Under the pieces are notes generated by a model. It saw nothing but the letters and a program-made list of their open reading frames with translations. It had not been told where the DNA came from and did not search any database. From NCBI GenBank assembly GCA_009829735.1, contig CM020618.1, forward strand, positions 26,698,894-26,762,893: a stretch of DNA of 64,000 bases. Reading direction: 5' to 3'. Of the stretch, positions 41,305 to 52,400 are shown one piece after another (the stretch's first letter is position 1; the number at the start of each line of letters is the position of its first letter). Source of the stretch: Pyropia yezoensis (taxonomy: Eukaryota; Rhodophyta; Bangiophyceae; Bangiales; Bangiaceae). A program made the translations under genes and the position numbers.

Positions 41305-43360
41305 GGGCAAGGGGCGGCGCCAACGGGGGGAGGGGGGGGTGGGGGTAGCGGGTAACACCCCGGTCGGTTTTTTGCTGTCGATAAGCACCCCACTCCCACC
41401 GGGTGCCCCCCCTCCGGTGGCCCGTCGCGGTAGGACCACCGAAGGGCCGCCACCCGCCGAGTTCCCGGTGGCGCGGGATTGTTCCCCCCCCCCCCTTGCC
41501 CCGTTCCGCCTGGTCCCCGTCCCCCGCGTGACCCCATTTGGTGGAAGACATGACCAGGTCCACCGCGGGCCCGCACCTGGTCGCCCTCACCGCCCACGTG
41601 ACGGTCCCTCGGTAGGCGATCGCAACGGCGCCAGCGCATTCACCCCGCTTGCAATGGTATCCGTTGTGCGCGATTGTCGACGGCGGCCGCTTTGGTTTCA
41701 GGGGGGGGGTGCCGGTCGCCCGACCTGCCTGGCCGCCTCCTACCCTTCGTTGTGTCGGCCGCGCCGACCTGTTGGCTGGCAGACGCTCGTGACGCGCGGC
41801 GCAGGGGGCGGCCGTTGCGCAGCGGTATGGCATGTCGCCCCCTTTTCGCCGTAGCCTTCACAGGGGGTAGAGGGGGTAACGTGCCACTCCAGACTCTGCT
41901 GGCCGCGGCCACATGCGGACGCGCCACGCACCGAGGCTATCACGTGGGGAGTCCCCACATGCCCACCGTGGCGGCCGACGTGGGCCTTTTGTTCCGAGAC
42001 TTGGTACAGTGTGTTTGTGCATGCGTATTCTTACCTACACCGTGGGGGCCGTGCCCTCCGCCCCTCTGCTTTACTCCCTCTTCCACTTGCAGCAGCATTG
42101 CCGCCGACAGGCCCCCTCCATCCCTTCACTGCACCGTCGCTCTGTCGGAGAGGATGGCCCCCGACGAAGATCCATGCCGCTGTCACCGTGCGCGGCCGGG
42201 CACCGCGGTGCTCCCCCCACACAAACACCGCCATCGCTGTCGCCCCTCCCACAGTTCACACCACAAATAGCGGTGCTGTCCCGCCGCCATCTCATCACAG
42301 TCAACCTTGCGGCCTCACAGGCGTGGCGCCAGGTTCAAACGCCAGCTTCAAGAAAGAGCCGCTTTGTCCTCTGGACATATAGGTATGTCTGCTGTGACGC
42401 CGAGTGCTTCCTGTTCCTGTGTACTTCACAGGTGGCGGCACAAAGAGACCTGCAGCGACGGCGCAGTGGCTTGAAAACTTTAAAAACTTTTCATGTAGCA
42501 CGCAAAAGCAAATCAATAATCAAAAGCATCCCTAATCAAAACAAAAAACTCGTGTGTGCATGGTACCTGAGCCTTCGCACGTCCCCACATCAGAAACTGC
42601 CTGCACTTCTCAGTTTTTCGTCTTTTGTAAGGGATTGGACAATTATTACATCTGCTGTTCGGGATTGGCTTGACTTGTAACGCTTGGATCTTGACTTTTA
42701 AACTGTCTAATCGATCATGTCAACCGCCAAGTGCTGACTTGAGGACAATTGCATGCGCGTCGGAGTGTTATGGAGACATCTCGAGATCTCTCAGTCACCC
42801 GTTTCAGCAGCGGTCACCAATCGACGAGAGGGGGCCCGATTGGAAACGGCAAGGCGCCCGTGGCACGTGCGGCTGTCCTGCCGCCGCAAAGCACGTCAGC
42901 CAGTGCCGCACGGATCCCGGGACGTCGCCGCGGTCGCTGCCGACCATCAACTGTGGCTGGAACTGTGGTGCCCGCGCGCGGGGCCACGGCGCCCCGTCCG
43001 CGGTGGGTGCCTTGCCCCAGTCTCTACCCCCCACGTGACTGATCGCACGCCTGGGCCAGAGGGTCTTGTGTGAGTACAGTAGCGGCTTGTCGGTGGGGGG
43101 CGGATACAGATCTGGGGTGCGGTTGGGTGGAGGGTGTGCGTACGGGAGGAAGGCGTCCTCTGGGCGGGCAGCGACGGTCGGAACTCGGTGTCCGCCGGCG
43201 GGCGTTGTCTCCGCCCTCGGAAGGCCTGTGCGCACTTGTCCCCGCCGCCGCACGCCCCGCGGGGCGGCCCGGCATCGGACTTCGAGGATCCTCCGAGGGG
43301 AAACATACTCCCGCGTCTGGTTATGGGGAGCGCGGATGGCAACCCAGCGGGGTCGCCATG

Positions 43361-43406
43361 TGAGAGCACAAAACGGGCGCCCAACCATTGAGCCAGGTCG
43401 GCAATG
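43361..43406 (-). repeat. tRNA 5'-half-like repeat, copy A
   Basis: On the minus strand it reads CATTGCCGACCTGGCTCAAT, then GGTTGGGCGC and CGTTTTGTG. GACCTGGCTCAATGGTTGG has the layout of an acceptor strand followed by a D arm with an A box (TGGCTCAATGG). 43 of 46 bp match copy B. No matching 3' half with an acceptor complement is adjacent, so it is not called a tRNA gene. Confidence 0.4.
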
Positions 43407-44780
43407 TCAATGCTCTTGACTACCTTCTCATTACAGGGACGTAGCTGGTACGCCAGCCGACGATGTGGGCGCTGGCAGACAGGGAAACACACGTACACGA
43501 AAGGAAACGTAGGGGAAAAAAGAAAAAATTAGGGGGGTGGCGGAATGGTTTGCTTGACAGAGGAAACGGGCGGGGGAGCGGCGGAGGGTGGTGTCACGGC
43601 GGGCGCGGGGCCCTTTGTGCGCTGGCTTTTCCCGCAAGAGGTTTGGTCGCGATGCTGGCGGTGACGCCCGCGTTCATTGCTGCCGTCTCTCGGCGGCGTA
43701 CCGCCGTGGAGAGCCTCCCTTGTCGTGCGTGTTTTTGCCGAGTCGAGGCAATCTCGCCTTGACACCACGAGAGAGCAAGACGCCGACATGATGAATCAGA
43801 GTTGGGGGAGTCCGGTGGGTGGGTCAACCGGTGAGGATGGATTGCACCACCGTCGACACCCCCAGCCCGCCAAGAGGGCTGAACCGCATGCCTCGTAGGA
43901 TCGGCAGCCGCTGGTTATCCACCACGCCCACAGCCCAGCGCTGCGCGCTCGGTGCACGACCACCAGGATCCACCAGAATCCACCAGGAGCCACCAGGATG
44001 GCTCCATCAGCATGATGGGATCAGGGTCGCCGTAGTTTCGTTTTCTGGGGGCAGACGAAGTGTGTGGAAGTGTACATGTACAGGCTGGGCATGGGAGTGG
44101 GGATGCAGGGACCACCGAGCCGTGCTTGCTCGAGGTGACGCTGGGTGGCGCGTGGTAGACTGCAATGCTGCGGTGTCCCCGTTGGGTGCACTCGCGTCGC
44201 GACGGTGAGACAGGGGGAGGTTGGAGACGGGTGACGCGCGCCCCACGAGCCGGGCGTCCCGCCCTGCCGCGGAAAGCGTGACAAAACCCTGCGGCCGCGG
44301 CCACGGCGGCCATCAACGTACAAGATGCTCACGTCTCCCGCCCGCCGCGTCTGTCATCCCTCTCCACTGGCGTTGCCGTTTCCTATTTGTTGTTGGCCCC
44401 CCCACGCGCGGGCTGCCCCGCCCCCGCCGGGGGAACGGACCGCGCCGCACACGAGCCTGGCGGCTGGGAGACGGTGTGAGCACCGCCGCCCAGCACTGCG
44501 CGCGCGCACACCCACGAGGTGGAGGACACGCACCCCTTCTCACACACGGCAACGCCCGCCTTCCCTCACACCCCACCTCCTCCCCGGTGCCGCCCCTGTG
44601 CACCGACGCGCGCGAGGGGGTGGTGTGCGGTGTTCCCCGACTATTTAGCGCGTGGGTAGGCGCTCTCCCTCTGCCACAAGCGGGCCACGACGCGCCCATT
44701 CAGGGAGGAAGTGGGGTAGTGGACGCATGGGACTGCGCTGCCCATTTTCGCCTCCCAGCGCCTGTGGCGCGTCATGGCTG

Positions 44781-44826
44781 TGAGAATACAAAACGTGCGC
44801 CCAACCATTGAGCCAGGTCGGCAATG
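44781..44826 (-). repeat. tRNA 5'-half-like repeat, copy B
   Basis: Same 46-bp sequence as at 43361-43406 with three differences, same orientation, 1.4 kb away. The surrounding sequence is unrelated, which points to a dispersed repeat such as a tRNA-derived SINE head rather than a duplicated gene. Confidence 0.4.
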
Positions 44827-45435
44827 CTCATGCTTTAATACTGTACCTCCCTCAGTGTGGCATATGTACAAAGACATATCTCACAACGCCCCCCCCCGCA
44901 CACCTCCTGGTCCCTCTCGTTCGGCTCCGATAGCACCTGATCATACACAGGTGTCGGCCGTCCTTCCAGCGCTACTGGTTTGGAGGAGGGGTTGTGGCGG
45001 CTGCGGACTGCCCCTAAATATAGGGGCATCCCCAAGCCTTCTGGCGCCACCGCTAGAGACCGCAAGAGAAAATAAACCGTAGGAATGCATCACGATTACG
45101 GCGGTGGGGCACACAGCCGCGGCACCTGCAAATGTCACGTCGCTGGACAAAACCTCCTTTGTTGTACTCATTGCCGTGGAGATGGCAGTGCTCGAGCTGT
45201 GGGGATGGACCATCCATTGCTGGCACGCGGGCCGCCCCGGCCTCAAATGGAGTATCATTCTCCCCCGCCCCCCCACTCTCCCCTGGTTCCCTGCGGGCCG
45301 CGAAAAGCTGTATGCTGCGAGTGTGGTAGCGTCTGCATCCCCCCACCACAGCCACGGATGGGCTGATGGCCCTTGGGACTCCTTCACACACAGCGACCTC
45401 TGCGCCTCGTGATTTCCACGTAACGATTTTAATCC

Positions 45436-45484
45436 GGTTCGAGTTGACCAGTGCTCGGATTCGGCACCAGCCGGGTTCGATCCC
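45436..45484 (+). other. Two RNA polymerase III B-box-like motifs
   Basis: CCGGTTCGAGTTGACC and CCGGGTTCGATCCCGG occur 30 bp apart. The second has the exact stem-loop of a tRNA T arm. I find no matching acceptor or D arm upstream, so only the motif is reported. Confidence 0.3.
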
Positions 45485-46534
45485 GGACCCCCTCGGGCGG
45501 GCGCGGGCGCCACGCCACGTTCCTTGCGGAGCAGCGAGCAGGGGCGCCGGCCGCCCATGCCCCTCCCCCACGGTCCTCGCACCTCGGACAACTGAGGCTC
45601 CTCGTTTCATCGTCATACAGAGGGGGGGGGCGCCCACCCAGCTTGTGTCGGCAAGGGGGGGGAGAGCAGCCGATCGCCGCTGCCGACGTACGTAATTGCG
45701 GTCGTCCGTTCTATTTTTACGTGCTCAGTGGCCGGCCGTCTTTGCAGAGGGAGGAGGGACAGGGAGGGGGGGCAGGGAGAGGAGTGTGTGGTGGCGGCCA
45801 TCCAGCGGGGTGCCCGGGCAGCGCACGCCCCCCTCCTCCCGCCCCTTTCTGCTCGTTCGCCCTCAACGGCGGTGTCATCGCTGGGTGAGAGCGGCGGCCG
45901 CGGGGCCGCGCCGGCCTAGCCGCCGCCGCTGCTCACGGCTGGAAGGAGGCACCAGGGGGGTTCCTCACCGCGGTGCTCTGTGCTGAAGGAGATACCAGGG
46001 TAGTGCGGGGGTGGGGGGAAGTACGGTGCGGTGCGCAGGGGCAGGGGGGGGAGGGGCGGGGCAGGGTCTGGGAGAGGAGGGTTGACGACAGGTAGGGGTG
46101 GGGGGCTGGGCAGGACGGGGTTGTGTGGGGGGGGGGGCGGAAGGAGGTGTGGCGAGGACGTCCGGCTTGGGTCGCGCTGATCTGTATGCCCCTCGGCAGC
46201 GCGACGCGTTGTTGATGTCTGGGGGAGGCCGGGGGGAGTGCAGAAGGGGGGGACCCAGCAGAACGGCCACGCGAGAGCGTGTCATCCCCCCTCTTCCATC
46301 ACTACCATCATAGCAGCAGACGGTAGTTGCTGTCTAACCTGCCGCAGTGCCGGGTGGGCGTCGCTGCGACGCGGTGTGAGGACGGCAGCGGCGGCAACCT
46401 CCAGTTGGAGCGGCCGGTGCCGTATTTCTTTAGCGGCTGTCACCCCCTCTCCAACCCCCACCCCACCCCTCGACGCTCCCATATCCCGCCGCCCCTCCAC
46501 CCCGCCGTCGACGATCGTTGCGTCGCACCGCTCC

Positions 46535-47857
46535 ATGGGCGCGTCGGTGGTCTGTGCCAGCCCTCACGCCCGGTCGAGGGCGCACCCCCCACGGCCTGCC
46601 TCCATCAAGGGGTGGTGGCGTGGGAGAGGGCCCCCGAGGCTCCCGCCGCCCGGCGTCATCCGCTCCTCATCCCGCTTGCGGTGCCCGACCGGGGCCGCGG
46701 GCGCGCCCCCGTCGGCCGCCAACGTGTCTGGGCGGATGCCCGGGGGGGGTAAGACACCTCCCCTCCCTCCTGCCCCCCCCCCCTCCCCTCCAGCCGGTTG
46801 CCCTTCCCGCTTTGGTGCCGCGCCTGCCGACTCCTCCGCTGAAGCCGCCACAGCCGCTGCGGCCGACTGCGCCTCCACACCGACCCATGGATACCGCGGC
46901 GGGGGTGGCGGCCAAGGCAGCGCCAGCGACGCGGTCCGTGAATTCGACCGGGGCGCGCCCGCCACGGGCAGCAGGGACCCCCCGCCCGTCACGCATGCTG
47001 CCTCTGCCTCCTTCACGGCCGCCGCTGGCGCGACCCCCTCCCGACGCACCGCCGCTGTCTACTCGCCCTGTGGCCGATGCCAGGTGCCCCTCCACATTCG
47101 CCGCCCGTTTTGTCCCGCCTGCCTCGCACCGCGGGTGCGCGCGCCGCCGCCGTCGGCGGCAGCTGCCGCGGCGGCGCGTCGAGAGCGGCGGCGGCGGGCC
47201 AAGGCAGCGGCGGCAGCTGCATCCGAGGCCTCAGCGGCGGCAGCGGCGGCGGCGGCGGCGGCGGAGGCTATGGCTGTGGAGGGAGACGCGGCGGAAGGGA
47301 CGGCAGCCGCGACGGCGAACGAGGGGGCGTTCGCGGGTGCCGACCGCGACGCCCGCATGGCGACGGCACCAGCGTCCACAGCTGCTGTCGCTGCGCTAGA
47401 GAGGACGGCAGCCACGGGAAGAGCGACGGCACCGGCGTCGCCGCTGCCCGAGCGCCCCACCCGAGGGCGCCCTCTCAAGGAGAGCCCTCGTGCAGAGCAC
47501 TGTGGCCGCAGCTCGCCGACAGAGCCCTTACGCCTTCCGTCGTCCACGTCGTGGAATCCACGGGCGACGCCCCAGCCGTCGCCATCGTCGTCGTCGCAGC
47601 CGACGTCGGTCTCGTCACCGCCCCAGTCGCTAACGCCACCGCCTCCGCCACCACCATCGTCCCCCGTGGAGGCATTCGCGTACCAGACAGCAGGGCTTCC
47701 GCCGGCAGCGCCTGAGGGAGAACGTCGCGGTGACACCTCTGGCGCAACAGCTCCGGCGGCGGCAGCGACTGCGACAGCCGCGACGGCAGCGGCGGCTGCG
47801 GGGGCCGGAATGGACTTTGCTGCTGTTGTTGACCGCATCCTCTCGCGGCGGGTCTAG
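46535..47857 (+). CDS. Hypothetical protein with a four-Cys zinc-ribbon-like motif and an AT-hook-like motif
   Basis: 440 residues from ATG 46535 (the frame is open from 46238 without ATG; a later ATG is also possible). Mostly Ala/Pro/Ser/Thr-rich. Near residues 179-196 is CGRCQVPLHIRRPFCPAC, two CxxC pairs 10 residues apart, a plausible structural zinc site. An Ala/Arg-rich helix (ARRERRRRAKAAAAA) follows, and near residue 310 RPTRGRPLKE contains the RGRP core of AT hooks. The mix suggests a nuclear DNA- or RNA-binding protein, but no family is recognised. Low complexity leaves some doubt that the whole frame is translated. Confidence 0.5.
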   Translation: MGASVVCASPHARSRAHPPRPASIKGWWRGRGPPRLPPPGVIRSSSRLRCPTGAAGAPPSAANVSGRMPGGGKTPPLPPAPPPSPPAGCPSRFGAAPADSSAEAATAAAADCASTPTHGYRGGGGGQGSASDAVREFDRGAPATGSRDPPPVTHAASASFTAAAGATPSRRTAAVYSPCGRCQVPLHIRRPFCPACLAPRVRAPPPSAAAAAAARRERRRRAKAAAAAASEASAAAAAAAAAAEAMAVEGDAAEGTAAATANEGAFAGADRDARMATAPASTAAVAALERTAATGRATAPASPLPERPTRGRPLKESPRAEHCGRSSPTEPLRLPSSTSWNPRATPQPSPSSSSQPTSVSSPPQSLTPPPPPPPSSPVEAFAYQTAGLPPAAPEGERRGDTSGATAPAAAATATAATAAAAAGAGMDFAAVVDRILSRRV

Positions 47858-49426
47858 GCCACCCTCTGGCCTAATTCTTGCCAAAAGGAGGTGTGCTGGA
47901 CGAGACGAGCGGGTAGCCACTCATGGTTGGGGCTGAGAGGGCGCGCCGCGACAAGATGTGCCCGTCCCTGCGGAGGCGCGGCCGGCGCCTTGCCTCCCCT
48001 TATTTTGCGCTCTTTCCTCTGCACCTGCACAGCACACCACCCTCTCTCCCCCTTTTTTTTTCGAGGGGTCTTTTATCGTGGCGGGAGGGGTTCTTCGTTG
48101 AGGTGTCTTGTATGGAACCGCCCTTTTAAGAAAGTCATTAGCGGACTTTCATGACTTGATACGTTCATCCCCTTCTCCAAGGCCCATTGGCCTCGCTCAG
48201 GACCGCAGGAAGAGATAACCACGGCTTATGGACTGACAGCGTCGGCAGCGAGCGCTTCCTGACCAGTTCAGCGTCCAACCGTTGAGGGCGGTGGGACAAC
48301 ACTTTCACGTCGATTGGAGAGCACACCTCTGCGTCTCACCTCCAACGGGGGCTGCAGCAGCCACTTCTTCCTGAGGCGGTTGAAACTGGGCGCGGTCCTG
48401 TCGCGGTCGTGGCGGCGCGGTGGCGACACTCTGGCCTATATTGGTCCGCGCGATCTTCTGCCGCGCGCCAGTGTGGCGCGCTGGCGTGGCTCCTCCAGCT
48501 GCCCCCCCATATTGCGCCTGAAATTCATGTACTGGAGATTTTGGCTGTCGTCTGGTGCTACTCATCTTACAGCGACACGTCCACCAACCAGCCGTCTCTC
48601 GGGGTCTCGGAGGACACGCCGGCGCGCCAGCCTCCAAGGAGTTGAAAACTTGTCATTCGTTCTAGTGTACGTTTCACATTGAGACAATCAAGGGGGGGCC
48701 TCCTCGTGCACAGCGGTGGCCGTGCCGGGTGATACAAAAATAACAGAGCGCGCTGCTGGAGACCGCAGCCGCGGCAGCCAACGAATACCGGGCGGGTGGC
48801 GGCTGATTGGACCCTTTTACTGTAAGCCAATATTGTGCTGACTGAGCCCTCTCTGGAGAGGGGGGTCGGGTGGGGGGGGGGGCTCCACCACCGCTGCCGG
48901 CCGACACGCGCCGCCCGCCGGCGTCGGCCCTCCGACGCACTGTCGTGCACACGTGCTGGCAGCCGCCGTCGCCGCCGATCGCCATCCCGCCCGCCTTCGA
49001 CAACGCGTCCCCACCTTCGGCCGTTGTGTCTTTCTCCTCCCTTCCCCATCTTGTTGGATGCGAGTTTCACTCAACCACCCCACCCCTTTGACAGCCGCTC
49101 ACCAAGCCTAAGCCGGCGCCGCTCCGCCGTGCGCGTGTGGCGCCTACCCAGGCGTCGCTCGCTCCCGCGCGGCGCGGCGCCCCGCCCCCCGCTCTCCCGG
49201 CGCGCGCGCGCGGACGTTTGGTACGTGTGTGTGCCTGTGCGGGCGGCCTACCGCGGCTGGCTTGTACCTCCCTCTCTCCTGCGCCTCCACCGCGGCGTCT
49301 TGCTGCTCTGTTCTGTTGGGCACGTGCGCCCTACCGCTTGGCCCACCGCGTCTTCCGCCTCACCACCTGTGGCTCTCGCCCCCCGCCCTTTCCCTCCCCC
49401 CACCTCGCGGCAGCCGCCGCCCGTGC
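47858..49426. other. Intergenic before eIF4G
   Basis: A moderately AT-richer patch (48030-48330), then C-rich sequence that likely holds the eIF4G promoter and 5' leader. No TATA box stands out. Frames here are shadows of exon 1 or low complexity. Confidence 0.5.
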
Positions 49427-52400
49427 ATGGAGGGCGGCAAGCCTCGCGGGTTGCCTCATCCCGCTGTTCCGCCACCGCCCCACCATGGACCTGTTCCTGT
49501 TCCTGTGAGCGCCGCTGCCGCGGCGGGTCTTCAGTTTGGCGAGTACGGCGCTGTGGCCGCCGGTACCGGCGGACCCGCCGGCAGCGCACCGGCAGCCCGC
49601 CCACCCCCGCCGACGTTCCTGCCCCCGCACACGGGGAGGTCAGGCCCGCCGCCGCCCGTGGCGGGTTCCCACCGACCGCCGCCGCCGTCTGTCCATGGCG
49701 GCGGCGGGCCACCGCCGCGTCACCTGCCGTCCCACCCTTCGGTGCTCCCACCGGGAGCGGGTGGCGCGTACGGCGGTCCCCAGCCGCCTCCTTTCACTCC
49801 AATACCCCATCCGGGCGGGCCGCCTCCTGGTGGGCAACCGCTGCCGCATGTCCAACAACAGCAACGGGCGGCGGCGGCGGCAGCGGCGGCACAGCAGCAG
49901 CAGCAGCAGCAAGCGGCAGCGGCACAACAGCAGCAGCACCAGCAGTGGGCGATGTTCCAGCAGCAGCACCTGCAGCAGCAGCAGCGTATGCAGTTCCGTC
50001 CGCCGACAGAGCTGCTTCGCACCTCATCGGCGCCGCCGAACCTGACCGAGCAACAACGGCAGGGGCTCGGTTCTCCAGGCTACCTTCCGGAGCGGCCGCC
50101 GCCGCCGCAATTACGGCACTTTCCGTCCAGCCCTCAGCAGCCAAATGTAAGCGCGCGCAATGGCGAGCTCCGCGTTGTTCCTAGTGCCTTTCTTCTACTG
50201 TTTGATAGCGTGTCGAGGTTGGCTCGCGCGTTGCCGATTGGTCACCCCTTTGATGTAGCCTTTTGTCTTGTACGTGTTTCTGACGGTTTTTGTTTTTCGC
50301 TCTGCCATTGCTGGATGGTCTTGCTCGCTTTATCTGGTGTTGGTTTTTTTGTCGGAATCCCCTCCTGCCAATGGCTCCATGTGTTGCGATCTTCTCGGCG
50401 TAGATGCCGTACATGACCCCACCGGCGAATTTCCGTCCTTACCACGTCCCCTACTACCAGCAGCCGATGATGTACGGGGTTCCACAGCCGGGAGCGGCTG
50501 CGCCGCAGCCGGCGGCACCGCCTGTGAAGAGGGAGCGTCGGGCGCTGACCATTGTGGATCCCACAACGCATGAGGCCATTGACCTGAGCAATGCAGCACC
50601 TTCGACAAAGGCAACGCAGCCATCTACGAAGCCGCCTTCCGAACCAGCCACAACTCCGGTGACAACTTCGGCGCCGGTGACTCCGTCGACAGGCTCGTTA
50701 GGAACAAAGGCATCGCCGCAGCCTGCCCGGGCGTCGCTTCCCCCGTCTCGTGGTGGTGGCATTGGCGGAGGTAATAATGGCGCTTCCCGCGCGTTGCCTA
50801 TTGTGTCTCCCGACGGTGTCACACTGTCCACTTCCAACTTAACGGCCGGCTCTCCTGCGACGGTTGCCACGCCGGCGGCTCCGTCGGCCACTCCAGCGGC
50901 TGCGGCACCTGCGTCTGCGGGGGTGGACACTGTTGCACTCAAGGCCGCACTGGACAAGCAACTGGAGCAGCAGACGGCCCAAGATCATCGTCCGGCCTTG
51001 CCGTCGGCTGCATCTGCAGGGCAAGTAGGCGTCACCTCGACTACCGCGTCCTCCTCGCTTGCCATGCCTGCAGCTTCGCCGTCGAGCGAGCAGTCTAGCC
51101 GTGTGTCAGTCCAGACTTCCTCCGATGTGTCGGTTTCACGGACCACCGCGGCGGGGCCACCTGGCATTTCAACGACGCCGCAGCAAAGCACGGCGGTTGC
51201 GGCCGCAACGAGGTCTGTTGTGCAAGGGAAGAAGGCGCAGCACGCGCCACGGCCGCCGGCGTCGACGGCGACGTCCGTATCGGGCCGGCCAATGGCAAAG
51301 GCTGCGTCGGAGGCACCGCCCTCCTCAGCGGTATCATCTGCGTCGGATAGTGCGGCACCACTGAAGGCAACTGCCACAGGTGGGTCCTCGTCTGTCTCTT
51401 CATCGCCCGAGACCCCCCCGCCTGCAGTGTCTGCTGTTGGGGCGCGTGCAGCGCCGTCGGCGAACCAGGCGTCGACAGTTGAGACTCGAGCCCCGCCGCC
51501 TGCGGGAACGACGGCCAAGGGGTTGGGCACGGCAGGTAAGACAGCGCCTGCCCCTTCCTTGACCAAGGTGCCTCGTCCTGCCACGGCGGCAGCGGCGCCC
51601 TCTGGTCATGATAGCGCATCCACAGTGACCAGCAAGTCCGCCGCTTCTACAGGGCCAGCTGCTATGTCATCTACGGGTGCTGGCAGGAGTGCGTCGACCA
51701 AGCAGCCGGCAGTCAAGGCTGCTGCCGCGAAGACTGTGACGGCCAAGGCGGCGCCTATCGCAGGCGTGCCTTCAAAGCCCGGAGCAGCGAAGGAGCTGTC
51801 CTCAAAAGCCGTACCGAGCACGAAGGCGGCACCTGTCAAGACTGCGCCAACGAAGACTTCACCTGTCGTGTCTTCTTCGGGAGCGTCCACAGCGCTGCCC
51901 AAGGCGGCACCCACGGCGGCGACACAGTCCAAGGTCGTGCTTGACCCGGCAGCACAGCCCAAGGCGTCGGCCGTCAAAGCTGCTGCGGCTAAGGCAGCAC
52001 CATCGAAGGCAGCACCATCCAAGGCGCCTCCAGCAAAGGCAGAGCCTGCCAAGCAGACAGCCCCAAGGGCTGCCGCGCCGCCTCGGTCAGGGCCGACCAA
52101 GGCGTCCGCTCATTCAAAGGCGCCTGTAGCCAAGGCTCCAGCTGCTCAGCGAGCGCCCTCGAAGGCCCCGGTAATGTCGGCAGTTGCTCCGCCAGCGGCA
52201 GGGGCCATGCCTCCACTGTCGACGAACTCTTCAGCAGGGGTACCGACGAAAGCGTCTGCAGCGACTACCAAGTCGTCGGTCGCGTCCGCTGCGGCCCCAA
52301 TTGTTGTTCCGGTGACCGCGGCGTCTACTATGGCTGCTCCTGTAGCGCCCAAGTCGATTGGTGCATCGTCAACGACACGCAAGGAGTCCATCGTGTCAAC

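Larger units (their letters stand above)
41305..46534. other. 5.2 kb without a supported gene
   Basis: Very GC-rich with C and G homopolymers (for example 41249-41258 and 41489-41498). Frames are low complexity and often open on several strands at once. Two copies of a 46-bp tRNA-like sequence and two B-box-like motifs are listed separately. I see no protein domain. Confidence 0.5.

Noticed and set aside
43533..43560. Possible tRNA gene (GGTGGCGGAATGGTTTGC)
   Set aside because: Only an A-box-like match; no T arm or paired acceptor within range.
48835..50184. 449-codon frame overlapping eIF4G exon 1
   Set aside because: Different frame from the exon, without ATG; the splice-joined frame is clearly the eIF4G one.
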